Source: Parvularcula sp.
GTDB taxonomy: Bacteria; Pseudomonadota; Alphaproteobacteria; Caulobacterales; Parvularculaceae
Length of the DNA: 64,000 nucleotides
Assembly: GCA_002704915.1 (NCBI GenBank)
Contig: PAIP01000026.1
Coordinates: forward strand, 16,351 to 80,350
Reading direction: 5' to 3'
Under the pieces are notes generated by a model. The model saw only the letters and a program-made list of their open reading frames with translations, made no database searches and was not told the origin of the DNA. The position numbers were made by a program, and so were the translations under genes. Numbering within the stretch: the stretch's first letter is position 1; every line of letters starts with the position of its first letter. Positions 46,231-55,283 of this stretch are shown piece by piece.

Positions 46231-47441
46231 CCAAACACAGAATAATCAATCGGCTTCGTCCGGTCGATATAGCCGGTCTTCGCCTCCATGGGATATTTGA
46301 GCCCAGTAGCGCAACTGAACATCATGACGCGCGAGCCCGGCGCGATGCGCCCGTCGCGCAGGGCGGTCTTGTAGGCCGCGAACGCCGCGGCGCCCTCCGG
46401 ACAGAGCAACAGCCCCTCCTCACGGGCCACCTCTCGCCAGGTATCGAAAATTTCCTCTTCCGGGATGGCGAGAGCAAAGCCGCCGGATGCGCGGATGGTG
46501 CGCAGGATCAGGAAGTCGGCGATCGCCGCCGGCACACGAATGCCCGCCGCCTTGGTGTGCGCCTCTTCCCATTTCCGCGCTTTTTCCGCGCCCTCTTTCC
46601 AAGCCTCGACAATCGGCGCGCAGCCCGCCGCCTGGGCGACGATCATTTTCGGGCGCTTCGGCCCGATCCACCCCATTTCCTCGAGTTCATCGAACGCCTT
46701 CCAGACGCCGATGGGCATGGTGCCGCCGCCGGTCGGAAAGATGATTGCGTCGGGAAGCTCCCAACCGAGTTGTTCGGCAAGTTCTATCCCGAGCGTTTTC
46801 TTGCCCTCAACCCGGTAAGGCTCTTTCATGGTCGAGACGTCGAACCAGCCGACCTTGTCGCGCCCTTCGGCGACGATCTCGCCGCAATGATTGATATAGC
46901 CGTTCACCCGAAAAACATGAGCGCCAACAAAAGCGGCCTCGTTAACATTCACTTCAGGCGTATCGTCAGGACACAGAACAGTAGCCTTCAGCCCTGCGCG
47001 CGTCGCATAGGCGGCGAGGGCGCCGCCCGCATTGCCATTGGTGGGGATCGCCACATGCTTGACGCCGAATTCTTTCGCCATGGAAACGGCGAGCCCGAGA
47101 CCGCGCGCCTTAAAGGAGCTTGTGGGTTGGCGGCTTTCATCCTTGACGATGAGTTCGCCGCTTGCGCCGATCTTTTTCAAAATCCGCGGCACCCGAATGA
47201 TCGGCGAGATCACCTCGCCCAGCGTGATGCAATTCTCATCCTTTTCCACCGGCAGAAACTCCCGGTAGCGCCAGAGACCGTAATGCCTAGATGCGAGTTC
47301 TTCCTTTGACAGCGTCTTGGCCAGCGCCTTCAGATCATAGCGCACCAATAGCGGCTTCCCGGCTTCGGAAAGGTTGTAGAGCTTGCCAGCTTCGTACTTT
47401 TTACCGGTTTCGGAGCACTCGAGGTGAGTGACAAAACTCAA
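46227..47441 (-). CDS. thrC: Threonine synthase
   Basis: A 404-aa fold type II PLP enzyme that converts O-phospho-L-homoserine to threonine. The PLP lysine lies in PTSSFKARGLG, and IPTNGNAGGAL and FPTGGGTMPIGVW bind phosphate. It is the short plant-type form. It is coupled by ATGA at both ends to a TPR gene and a DUF1439 gene; homoserine kinase and dehydrogenase are not nearby. Confidence 0.93.
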   Translation of the reverse strand: MSFVTHLECSETGKKYEAGKLYNLSEAGKPLLVRYDLKALAKTLSKEELASRHYGLWRYREFLPVEKDENCITLGEVISPIIRVPRILKKIGASGELIVKDESRQPTSSFKARGLGLAVSMAKEFGVKHVAIPTNGNAGGALAAYATRAGLKATVLCPDDTPEVNVNEAAFVGAHVFRVNGYINHCGEIVAEGRDKVGWFDVSTMKEPYRVEGKKTLGIELAEQLGWELPDAIIFPTGGGTMPIGVWKAFDELEEMGWIGPKRPKMIVAQAAGCAPIVEAWKEGAEKARKWEEAHTKAAGIRVPAAIADFLILRTIRASGGFALAIPEEEIFDTWREVAREEGLLLCPEGAAAFAAYKTALRDGRIAPGSRVMMFSCATGLKYPMEAKTGYIDRTKPIDYSVFG

Positions 47442-47974
47442 TCGCGCTCCTCCAGTTTTTGGCGGGCCTGGCTAAAATCTGGATTGAGATCCAGCGCCGT
47501 CCGATAGGCTTCTCTGGCTTTCGCCGACATCTTCTGCGCGTCATAGGCAAGGCCGATGTTGTACCAGGCCGCCCAGGGTTTCGTGAGATCGTAATCGAGC
47601 GCCTTCTGATAGTCGGCCAAAGCCTCATTATAGCGCTGCATCAGGTAATAGCTGTTGCCGCGATTGAGATAGGCTTCGCCAAGCGCACCGTCGAGATCGA
47701 GCGCTTCGTTGAAGTCATCGATGGCGGCTCCGACTTCGCCGGCGCGATTAAAAATGATGCCGCGATTGACAAGCGTTTTTTTACGGTCGCTGCGCGATAT
47801 CGCGTTATCTTTAAGCGCCTTGTCGCAAACGCTGGTGTCTCGGGAAAAATCGTCGCGCGCATTTTCATAGCATGCAACTGCGTCGGTAGCGCCGATGGTG
47901 GTCACCGACATCTGCGCCGAGGCGACCCCGCAAATCGACAGGAATACGCAAACAAGACCAGCAATATATTTCAT
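47438..47974 (-). CDS. Exported TPR protein
   Basis: A 178-aa protein: signal peptide (about residues 1-20, ending ASA), then three tetratricopeptide repeats (about residues 65-170: AGEVGAAIDDFNEALDLD, RYNEALADYQKALDYD, SAKAREAYRTALDLNPDF). Periplasmic scaffold of unknown partner. The ATG at 47974 has AGGAG upstream. Its stop overlaps the start of thrC. Confidence 0.83.
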   Translation of the reverse strand: MKYIAGLVCVFLSICGVASAQMSVTTIGATDAVACYENARDDFSRDTSVCDKALKDNAISRSDRKKTLVNRGIIFNRAGEVGAAIDDFNEALDLDGALGEAYLNRGNSYYLMQRYNEALADYQKALDYDLTKPWAAWYNIGLAYDAQKMSAKAREAYRTALDLNPDFSQARQKLEERD

Positions 47975-48136
47975 GGGAACGGCTCCTATTTGCACACATG
48001 TAGAGTGTAACCGCACTGGCGTGCGATAAGAAGGAAAAGCTTTGCTCCCGAATTTGGGCTTTGGGTCTTGAAGCCGGTTGTGCAATGCAGCATGTATGAC
48101 GCCTAAAGCCCCAAGGCAAGCACAAAGGAGTGTTCC

Positions 48137-48919
48137 ATGGCCGCCCCCCTCAACACTGTCATTACCGGCTCCACCTCAGGCATCGGCCTCGGCATTGCGA
48201 CCGCGTTCGCGGCCAAGGGCTGGAACGTAATGCTTAACGGCTTTGGCGACGCCGGCGAAATCGAAGGCGTCCGCGCCGGACTTGAAGACAAATATGGCGT
48301 GAAAGTTCTCTATAACGGCGCCGACATGACGAAGCCGGAAGAAATACGCAACCTGATCGCCGAAGCGGAAACGGCTTTCGGCCAGGTCGATGTTCTCGTG
48401 AATAATGCCGGCATCCAACATGTCTCGCCGGTGGAGGATTTTCCCGAAGAAAAATGGAACGCAATCATCGCCATCAATCTGTCTTCCGCGTTTCACACAA
48501 CAAAGGCCGCCTTCGCCGGCATGAAGAAGCGCAAATTCGGCCGGATCATCAATGTCGCATCCGCTCACGGCCTCATCGCCTCCCCCTTCAAGTCGGCCTA
48601 TGTGGCGGCCAAGCACGGCATTGTCGGTTTCACCAAAACGATAGCGCTCGAAGGCGCCGAACATGGCGTCACCTGCAACGCCATCTGTCCCGGTTATGTG
48701 AAAACGCCGCTCGTGGAAAAACAGATTCCCGACACCGCCAAGGCGCGCGGCATGACCGAGGAAGAAGTCGTTCACAAAGTCATCCTGGAGGCGCAACCCA
48801 CAAAGCAGTTTGTCACCGTCGAACAGATCGGCGCCCTCGCCATATTCCTTTGCTCTGAAGATGCTGCGCAGATTACCGGCGCGGCGCATCAAATCGACGG
48901 CGGCTGGGTGGCGCACTAA
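48137..48919 (+). CDS. bdhA: 3-hydroxybutyrate dehydrogenase
   Basis: A 260-aa short-chain dehydrogenase interconverting 3-hydroxybutyrate and acetoacetate with NAD. GSTSGIG (about residues 11-17) is the cofactor loop; the catalytic triad is S142, Y155, K159 (SAYVAAKHG). The C-terminal GAAHQIDGGWVAH is typical. TAATG couples it to the patatin gene, so it likely works with turnover of hydroxybutyrate polymers or lipids. Confidence 0.92.
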   Translation: MAAPLNTVITGSTSGIGLGIATAFAAKGWNVMLNGFGDAGEIEGVRAGLEDKYGVKVLYNGADMTKPEEIRNLIAEAETAFGQVDVLVNNAGIQHVSPVEDFPEEKWNAIIAINLSSAFHTTKAAFAGMKKRKFGRIINVASAHGLIASPFKSAYVAAKHGIVGFTKTIALEGAEHGVTCNAICPGYVKTPLVEKQIPDTAKARGMTEEEVVHKVILEAQPTKQFVTVEQIGALAIFLCSEDAAQITGAAHQIDGGWVAH

Positions 48920-49986
48920 TGGCTGACAAAAAGAGCATCAATCTCGCTTTTCAGGGCGGCGGCTCCCATGGGGCCGTCACCTGGGGGGTGGCCGACCGGC
49001 TGTTGGAAGACCACCGCCTTGAAATCGAGGCGATTTCCGGATCGAGCGCCGGCGCCGTCAACGCCGCCGCCGTCGCCTACGGTCTCCACAAGAACGGCGC
49101 TAAAGGCGCTCGCGAAACGCTTGACCTCCTGTGGACCTGGATCAGCGCCGCTGGCGAACTATACAGTCCGGTGACTGCGGGCCCGTTCCCCATGACGTCG
49201 CCCGTCGCCAATATGGCGAGCGCTTTTTCCTACCAGCTTTTCGATGCGATGACGCGCACCTTTTCGCCCTATCAGTTCAACCCCTTCGACGTGAATCCGC
49301 TTCGACGTATTCTGAAAGGCTGCATAGATTTTGAAAGCCTCCAAAATTGCAAGGCGACGAAGCTTTTCATCGCCGCAACCAATGTGCGTTCCGGCAAGGT
49401 GCATGTATTTGAAACCAAGGACATGACGACGGACGTCGTATGCGCTTCGGCTTGCCTTCCCTTCCTCTTCAAGGCCGTCACTATCGACGGGGAAGACTAT
49501 TGGGACGGGGGCTATATGGGAAATCCTGTGCTGTTTCCGTTCTTCTATGAAGCCGCCACCTCCGATATAGTCATTGTTCACGTCAATCCGATTGAGCGCG
49601 ATGAGACGCCCGTCACCGCCGCCGAGATCATGAACCGGATCAACGAGATCAGTTTCAATTCGTCGCTGCTGCGCGAATTGCGGGCCGTTAATTTCGTGCA
49701 AAAGCTACTCGATGACGGCTGGATCAAGGATGAATATCGCGATCGGCTGCGCAATATCCGCATCCATTCCATCCGGTCCGACTGCGCGCTGGAAGATTAC
49801 GATGTTTCCAGCAAGTTCCGCACGGACTGGGGCTTTCTCTCCGGCCTGAAGGAAAAAGGGCGCGCCATCGCGGACGCCTGGCTGGCCGAAAATTTCGACA
49901 AGCTGGGCGAGACATCCTCCGTCAACCTCAGAGAAATGTTCGCGACAGGCGAGCGCCCCGATACGAACGAGAAGTCGGCCGTTTGA
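48919..49986 (+). CDS. Patatin-like phospholipase/acyl hydrolase
   Basis: A 355-aa patatin-domain enzyme. The oxyanion loop is FQGGGSHGAV, the nucleophile S43 is in GSSAG, and the Asp of the Ser-Asp dyad is in WDGGYMGNP. Cytoplasmic. Its ATG uses the last base of the bdhA stop (TAATG). Linkage to bdhA is often seen and suggests a role in PHB or acyl-chain metabolism. Confidence 0.88.
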   Translation: MADKKSINLAFQGGGSHGAVTWGVADRLLEDHRLEIEAISGSSAGAVNAAAVAYGLHKNGAKGARETLDLLWTWISAAGELYSPVTAGPFPMTSPVANMASAFSYQLFDAMTRTFSPYQFNPFDVNPLRRILKGCIDFESLQNCKATKLFIAATNVRSGKVHVFETKDMTTDVVCASACLPFLFKAVTIDGEDYWDGGYMGNPVLFPFFYEAATSDIVIVHVNPIERDETPVTAAEIMNRINEISFNSSLLRELRAVNFVQKLLDDGWIKDEYRDRLRNIRIHSIRSDCALEDYDVSSKFRTDWGFLSGLKEKGRAIADAWLAENFDKLGETSSVNLREMFATGERPDTNEKSAV

Positions 49987-50017
49987 AATTGTTCCAATGT
50001 ACGATGTTAAAATTGCT

Positions 50018-50037
50018 TCATGACGTCAGCGTCATGA
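50018..50037. repeat. Perfect hairpin after patatin gene
   Basis: TCATGACG (50018-50025) and CGTCATGA (50030-50037) form an 8-bp perfect stem with a 4-base loop. It lies 30 bases past the patatin stop and 86 bases upstream of the EF-hand gene. It may end the bdhA transcript or serve as an operator; no T tract. Confidence 0.4.
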
Positions 50038-50123
50038 CCAAGCCTTAACTAACAATAGCGGAGAACATGCCTAATTCTTCCTTACACAGCGCAATTAAAG
50101 CGCTCAATATGAAGGAGGCAATT

Positions 50124-50672
50124 ATGTTACGCTCACTCGCTCTTGGCGCCTCAGCTCTTGTGATCGCGCCATTCGCCGCATCCGCGCAGGAAGCCGTCGC
50201 CCCTGAAGCCGCCGCAGATGCCGCGGTCAAAACAGAAACCGTAGCTATTATGGATGCAAGCCAGGTCGCGACCAAAGAAGAAGCGAAGCTTTACGCCGCA
50301 TCTGAATTTGATCAGGCTGACCTCGATCAGGACGGCAATATCGACAAGGATGAATTCATCGCTTACGCATCGGTTCGCGCGCCGGTCAATGATCCGGCGT
50401 TGAGCGTGCCTGACGAAGTCGTCGAATCGGATGACGCCGCCGCTGAAACGATCGTGGAAGGCGAAGGCGATTCAACAGCCGCCACCACGGCGGAAGAACA
50501 GTTTGCAGAACTTTCAAACGGAGACGAACAAATCTCCGAAAGCGAGCTTATCGATAAACGTGTCGCACAATTCGACGAAGCTGATGACAATAAGGACGAA
50601 GAACTCGATACTGAAGAACGCATGAAATTCGCATCGCTGACAGCGCTGAAATCTCCAGGATCAGCACTATAG
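50124..50672 (+). CDS. Exported EF-hand calcium-binding protein
   Basis: A 182-aa protein with a signal peptide (about residues 1-21) and two EF-hand loops: D66-x-D68-x-D70-G-N72-x-D74-x2-E77, and a second near residue 155 (DDNKDEELDTEE). An acidic Ala/Thr linker joins them. The ATG at 50124 has AAGGAGG. Likely a periplasmic Ca2+ sensor or buffer. Confidence 0.83.
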   Translation: MLRSLALGASALVIAPFAASAQEAVAPEAAADAAVKTETVAIMDASQVATKEEAKLYAASEFDQADLDQDGNIDKDEFIAYASVRAPVNDPALSVPDEVVESDDAAAETIVEGEGDSTAATTAEEQFAELSNGDEQISESELIDKRVAQFDEADDNKDEELDTEERMKFASLTALKSPGSAL

Positions 50673-50695
50673 ACACATAATCAATATCGTCTTGA

Positions 50696-50728
50696 GCCCA
50701 TCTCGCCTTTCCTAATCGCGAGATGGGC
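50696..50728 (+). terminator. Terminator between EF-hand and acyltransferase genes
   Basis: GCCCATCTCGC (50696-50706) and GCGAGATGGGC (50718-50728) give a perfect 11-bp stem. The plus-strand tail is T-rich. Both flanking genes end here, so it may act both ways. Confidence 0.65.
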
Positions 50729-50732
50729 GCTT

Positions 50733-52625
50733 CTACTTTCTGAATAAATCGCCATGCTGCGCCCTCATTCGCTGGGCCGCCCAATGCGCGCCGGCAAGCG
50801 AAATGTGGCTTTCATCCAAATACAAAATATTGCTTTCGCCGTCGAAAATCGGACAACCGTCTTCCTCGCACAAGAGCGTGCGCATGTTCACAACCTTGGC
50901 TTTGTCGCCATAGTTTTTCTCCATGCTGTTTGCGAGCATTTCGTAAAAGCGAATTTCAGCGGCGGTGGCGCGCCGTTGCGCTTGGGCGCGGTTCAGGGAC
51001 GATGTCACGATAGCCGGCACCCGTTGCTTGAAACGCGTGCGATCGGAAAACAGGATCGCGTCCAGGCTGTTCTCTTCGGCCCAGCGCAACATGTCGTCGA
51101 CCCGCGCGGCTCGCTCTGCCGGCCAGGCGCTTGCGAAGATTACGCCATCGAAGCCGTTTTTTCGTGCGACGGCGTAGCCGCGCTTGTAGAATTTTGCGCA
51201 CCAGCTCCATTTATTGTTGTAAGTCATGGTCTCCGGGCCGGTGAGCAGGCACCCTGGGAGGGTCATCTGCCCGAAATAGACATCGGGATAGGCTTCGCTC
51301 AGGATCAGATAGGCGTCGGCGCCGTAGCTGTCCCCGATGATCATATAAGCCGGACCGTCATCCGGCGGCGTTGCGCAGGTTTTGATATTAAAACTACTGA
51401 GGGGAGCGTCTTTCGAAATATTGCACACGCCCATGCGCAATTTATTCTGCCGGCGGTCCCATTCATGTTTCATGGACGCGAATTTTTTGAACTCGGCGTT
51501 CATGCGGCCCGGAAAGCCGTCCAGCGCCCACAGATGCGCGCCGGCGAAAAGCACGCCTGCGAACATCGCTGCAGTACCGGCGAGAGACCACCCCCGGGCA
51601 CGCGGCGTCTTTTCCGACGTGAATCGGAACGGCGTTTCCACGAAATAATAGAGTGCGGCGCCGGCAGCCAGCGATATGATGCAGGCGACGACGCCTTCCC
51701 CGGCCGAAAGCTCGAAATCCGTCGCCAGCGGCCACAGCACCATGATGGGCCAGTGGACGAGGTAAATCGAATAGGACCACCTTCCCAACATGCGCATGGG
51801 CGGTGATGCAAACACCGCTTTTACCGGCGCCGCCTCCGAGGACCAGATAAAGAGCGCCGCCGCAAAAGCCGGCAAGGCCGCATTCAGCCAATATGCGCCG
51901 CCGTCGCCGGAGGCGAGGTTGCCGGCGGCCAGCAACATCAAGACCGAGGCGAGGCCCGCAAGCGATTGAAGTCGCCCTCCCTTTAGCGTCAATGTAAGCG
52001 CAATCAGGCCGCCCAAAGCAAACTGATGAATGCGGAATGGCATGAGAAAGAATACCGCGCCCGGATTTTTTCCGTTTAAATAAACCGCTGCACAAAGGGA
52101 AAGAACGCCCAGCGCAGCAAGGCCCCACGCAATCTCCTTCCGTCCTCCCAATTTCGCAAAAAGAAAGACAAGCGCAGGCCAGACGAGATAATACTGTTCT
52201 TCGACGCCGAGCGACCAGGTATGCAACAGCGGCTTCGAGGATGACGCCTGGTCAAAATAGCCGGACTCCAGCCAGAAAAAGATGTTCGATCCGGAAACCG
52301 CCGCATAGCTGCCTGTTCGACCGAGACGCGCAAGATCTTCCGGCGCCAGGATGAAATAGCCGGCGACCAGCGTTGCGATGATTGTCACGAGCAATGCAGG
52401 CGTCAGGCGCGCGATACGGCGCAGATAAAACCGGCTGAAAGACCATTCCTCGCGCTCGATATCGCGGGCGATCATGCCCGTAATGAGAAACCCCGATATG
52501 ACGAAAAAAACATCAACGCCGACAAAACCGCCTTCAGCGAAGCCAAAACCGGCATGAAAGAAAAGGACGAGCAGCACCGCCACTGCCCGCAACCCGTCTA
52601 TCGCCTCGTAATACCGGCCTTTCAC
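50733..52625 (-). CDS. Acyltransferase-3 / SGNH-hydrolase fusion (OafA-like)
   Basis: A 630-aa protein: about ten helices with the acyltransferase-3 start AIDGLRAVAVLLVLFFHAG and VDVFFVISGFLI, then a periplasmic SGNH domain (MIIGDSYGADAYL) whose C-terminal LDESHISLAGA holds the Asp/His. OafA-type proteins O-acetylate LPS or other surface glycans. Probable terminators lie on both sides. Confidence 0.92.
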   Translation of the reverse strand: MKGRYYEAIDGLRAVAVLLVLFFHAGFGFAEGGFVGVDVFFVISGFLITGMIARDIEREEWSFSRFYLRRIARLTPALLVTIIATLVAGYFILAPEDLARLGRTGSYAAVSGSNIFFWLESGYFDQASSSKPLLHTWSLGVEEQYYLVWPALVFLFAKLGGRKEIAWGLAALGVLSLCAAVYLNGKNPGAVFFLMPFRIHQFALGGLIALTLTLKGGRLQSLAGLASVLMLLAAGNLASGDGGAYWLNAALPAFAAALFIWSSEAAPVKAVFASPPMRMLGRWSYSIYLVHWPIMVLWPLATDFELSAGEGVVACIISLAAGAALYYFVETPFRFTSEKTPRARGWSLAGTAAMFAGVLFAGAHLWALDGFPGRMNAEFKKFASMKHEWDRRQNKLRMGVCNISKDAPLSSFNIKTCATPPDDGPAYMIIGDSYGADAYLILSEAYPDVYFGQMTLPGCLLTGPETMTYNNKWSWCAKFYKRGYAVARKNGFDGVIFASAWPAERAARVDDMLRWAEENSLDAILFSDRTRFKQRVPAIVTSSLNRAQAQRRATAAEIRFYEMLANSMEKNYGDKAKVVNMRTLLCEEDGCPIFDGESNILYLDESHISLAGAHWAAQRMRAQHGDLFRK

Positions 52626-52661
52626 CCTGCCCCGCCATATATCTCTGAGAGAGGCGGATCA

Positions 52662-52694
52662 AAGCGTGATTGCAGAGAAACTGCAATCACGCTT
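52662..52694 (-). terminator. Terminator after the TonB-dependent receptor gene
   Basis: AAGCGTGATTGCAG (52662-52675) and CTGCAATCACGCTT (52681-52694): a perfect 14-bp stem with loop AGAAA. On the minus strand it follows the receptor stop by 18 bases, with a short T run. Confidence 0.72.
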
Positions 52695-52711
52695 CTGGTC
52701 TGAAAGACGGC

Positions 52712-54817
52712 CTAGAATGCGCCGCGCAGGACGAGTTTGACGTTGCGCCCCGGCAAGGGCGCCACGTCTTTGAGGAACGAGGTGTGCAGGCGCGCCTCCT
52801 CATTGGTGACATTATCGGCCCGAAGCTGAACCGAGAGCCCGTGGTCCTCCCCGCCCGGACGCCAGGTCGCTGCGAGATTGACCAGCGTATAGCCGTCTGT
52901 CGGCAGTTCGTAATCGGCGATGCGGTTCTGGTCCGCCGCGATTTCGACTTCCCCGCGCACGTCCAGATGCGGTGAAGTCGCCTCAAGGACGAGCACGGTT
53001 CTCAAGGGCGGAATGCGAGGCACGTCGCCCTCATCATCGAATGTCGCCCGCACGTAATCGAGTTGCGCCCTTGCGGCGATATCGAAATCGCCCACAGAGA
53101 ACAGGTCTGCATCCGCCTGCGCCTCAAAGCCTTTGAAGACGGCGTCATGGGCGACGAATTCAAACACCGGCAGTTCGTCTTCCTCTTCCCCATTCGGGAT
53201 GAGCGCCACGAAGTCTTTGTAGTCGGTGTAAAAGCCGTTCACAGTGAAGGAGAGCGGTCCGTATTCGCCGTGAAGCGTCGTTTCCACGCCCCGCGCTGTC
53301 TCCTTTCCGAGCGTCGGGTCGCCGATCTCATAAGCGTTGGTGGCGAGATGCGGGCCGTCGGAGAATAATTCCTCCGGCGCCGGCGCACGCTCGGTGCGCA
53401 AGAGGTTTATGCCGAGGAAGAGGTTCTCGTTAGGCTCGACGCCGAGGCCCGCTGAAACACTGAAGGCATCGAAATCGCGAGATAGAGAAACAGACTCCGC
53501 CTCGGTGCTGGTGTGTTCATAGCGGCCGGCGACCTGTGCGTGCCAGTTCCCGGTCTCGTATTCGCGCACGGTGAACACGCCGAACTGGTCGGTGATGTTT
53601 GGCGGGGTAAACGCTTCGTCGCCGATCGCTTCGAAATTGCGGTGCTTGTATTGGAAGCCAGTCGCCCCGCGGAAGTTTCCGAATTCTTTTTCCAGAAATT
53701 CGATACGACCTTCAAATCCCTTATTGTTGAAGGTCGTGCCGACTTCATCGCCCTCCAATTCCTGGTGGGTATAGTCAGCGTAGCCCAGGCGGATCTTGGT
53801 CGTGTCGATGAAGAGGAAAGGTTTTTGCAGCTCACCGCGCAGATCGTAACGCTCCTGTTCGAGATCGATATTGACCGCCTCTTCGCCCTCTTCCTCATGA
53901 TCGTGCCCTTCCTCACCTTCCTCTTCCTCGTGGTGATGGTGGCCGGGCACGCCGTAAAGTGAACGCGATATCTTCGCGGAAACGCCGATAAATCCATCCG
54001 GAAAAATCAGCGAACCGCCGACAGCGCCGCCTTTCGCCGTGATGGCGCTATTGGGCACGGTTCCGAAGGCTTCTTCCTCCTCTTCGTGATCGTGATCTTC
54101 CTCGTCGTCATGCTCTTCTTCCTCGGCTTCCTCTAGGGCGCGCAGACGTTCGGATTCCGCAAAGCCCGGAATCTCGTAATCGTCGGCGTCCCTGTAATAG
54201 CCTTCACCATGAAAGACGAAGCTTGTATCGCCGAATTTGCCGATGAGCGCGTCAAAGCCCCCTGCGGCCTCAACGCCATCATTGACGGAAGAAAGACTGG
54301 TGCGCAAAGCGCCATCAATGCCGCCTTCGGGTTCGCTGTCGGGGATGCGTCCGTCAAAGACGTTGACGACGCCGCCGGCGGCCGAACTGCCGTAATAGAG
54401 CGTCGCCGCACCACGCACGATTTCGATGCGTTCCGCCATCGCCGGTTCCACGGCGACGGCGTGATCGTCGCTCACCGAGGAGGCGTCGATGGAGCCAATG
54501 CCGGCGTCGAGCACGCTGACCCGGTCGCCGCCGAGTCCGCGGATGATGGGCCGGCTCGCAGCCGGACCGAAAAAGGTGGAGGAAACGCCGGGCTCGCGGC
54601 GCAGAAGCTCGCCTATAGAAGCCTCGCCGCGGGAGGCGAGTTCCTCCTCCGTCAAGACATCGGCGGCGATGATCGATTCATGTTCGGGATGGGCGATGGG
54701 CGTGCCGGTGACGATGATTTCGTCATCCGCATGACCATGATCTTCTTGCGCGACAGCGACATATGGCGCGCACACCCCCAGCGCGGCAGCGCCGGACAGC
54801 AACAGTTTCTTTTTCAC
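52712..54817 (-). CDS. TonB-dependent receptor, ZnuD-like (zinc)
   Basis: A 701-aa outer-membrane barrel: signal (to about residue 23), TonB box EIIVTGT (33-39), plug domain (about residues 45-155), then the beta-barrel ending in Phe. Two loops are dense in His and Glu (about residues 232-249 and 293-313, e.g. GHHHHEEEE, EEGHDHEEE), as in ZnuD-type zinc receptors. Likely zinc-regulated. The nearby 104-aa His/Cys protein supports a metal role. Confidence 0.87.
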   Translation of the reverse strand: MKKKLLLSGAAALGVCAPYVAVAQEDHGHADDEIIVTGTPIAHPEHESIIAADVLTEEELASRGEASIGELLRREPGVSSTFFGPAASRPIIRGLGGDRVSVLDAGIGSIDASSVSDDHAVAVEPAMAERIEIVRGAATLYYGSSAAGGVVNVFDGRIPDSEPEGGIDGALRTSLSSVNDGVEAAGGFDALIGKFGDTSFVFHGEGYYRDADDYEIPGFAESERLRALEEAEEEEHDDEEDHDHEEEEEAFGTVPNSAITAKGGAVGGSLIFPDGFIGVSAKISRSLYGVPGHHHHEEEEGEEGHDHEEEGEEAVNIDLEQERYDLRGELQKPFLFIDTTKIRLGYADYTHQELEGDEVGTTFNNKGFEGRIEFLEKEFGNFRGATGFQYKHRNFEAIGDEAFTPPNITDQFGVFTVREYETGNWHAQVAGRYEHTSTEAESVSLSRDFDAFSVSAGLGVEPNENLFLGINLLRTERAPAPEELFSDGPHLATNAYEIGDPTLGKETARGVETTLHGEYGPLSFTVNGFYTDYKDFVALIPNGEEEDELPVFEFVAHDAVFKGFEAQADADLFSVGDFDIAARAQLDYVRATFDDEGDVPRIPPLRTVLVLEATSPHLDVRGEVEIAADQNRIADYELPTDGYTLVNLAATWRPGGEDHGLSVQLRADNVTNEEARLHTSFLKDVAPLPGRNVKLVLRGAF

Positions 54818-54896
54818 GGATTTATTCCTTCAAGCTATACGCCTCGCGCGCTCAAACGCGAGGGCTGACAATCAAGACGCAACGATTTCGGATTGT

Positions 54897-55211
54897 CTAA
54901 AAGCTTGGGGGGCCGCGCGGCTGGGCGGCGCGCACCGCAATAGCGGCGCGCTCGGTTTGCGCGATGACATCGCCTACCCGCCAGACCGCGATGGCGATGA
55001 TCAAGGCGACCCCTGCATTGGCGATCGCCTTTTCAGGGCCGTGCGTGGCAAGTGATAGGACACAAACCTGGCCGTCATGCTTGTGCGGGCCGTCGCCATA
55101 TTTTGCGGCGTGGGCGGAGACGATGACTTGAGACGCAAGCAGGGCGATGACCGCTGCGACAAGCGCGGCGGCTGCGTGAGATTGACAGATTTTCAATAAT
55201 CTGGTCGTCAT
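54897..55211 (-). CDS. Small membrane protein with His/Cys motif, receptor-associated
   Basis: A 104-aa protein with two hydrophobic segments (about residues 12-32 and 63-82) and between them YGDGPHKHDGQVC, a likely metal-binding loop. It resembles small DUF2946-like proteins found beside metal receptors. It lies 79 bases before the TonB receptor and 72 after the FNT channel. Function unknown. Confidence 0.55.
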   Translation of the reverse strand: MTTRLLKICQSHAAAALVAAVIALLASQVIVSAHAAKYGDGPHKHDGQVCVLSLATHGPEKAIANAGVALIIAIAVWRVGDVIAQTERAAIAVRAAQPRGPPSF

Positions 55212-55243
55212 TCAGGCCCTGAACTGCTCCATTGGCTCAATAT

Positions 55244-55260
55244 ATGTAACTATATCACAT
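55244..55260 (-). promoter_or_regulatory. Candidate zinc-responsive operator
   Basis: ATGTAACTATATCACAT is an imperfect inverted repeat (ATGTxA...TxACAT) in an A/T-rich patch 33-49 bases upstream of the His/Cys protein start. This resembles the shape of Fur/Zur-family boxes, but matches no exact consensus I can state. The assignment rests on the neighbouring ZnuD-like receptor. Confidence 0.3.
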
Positions 55261-55283
55261 GGGACAGGGGTTCGCCAGCGTCC

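Noticed and set aside
48176..48916. 246-aa minus-strand frame antisense to bdhA
   Set aside because: It mirrors the clear dehydrogenase and has Asp/Arg/Gly-biased composition typical of antisense frames in GC-rich DNA.
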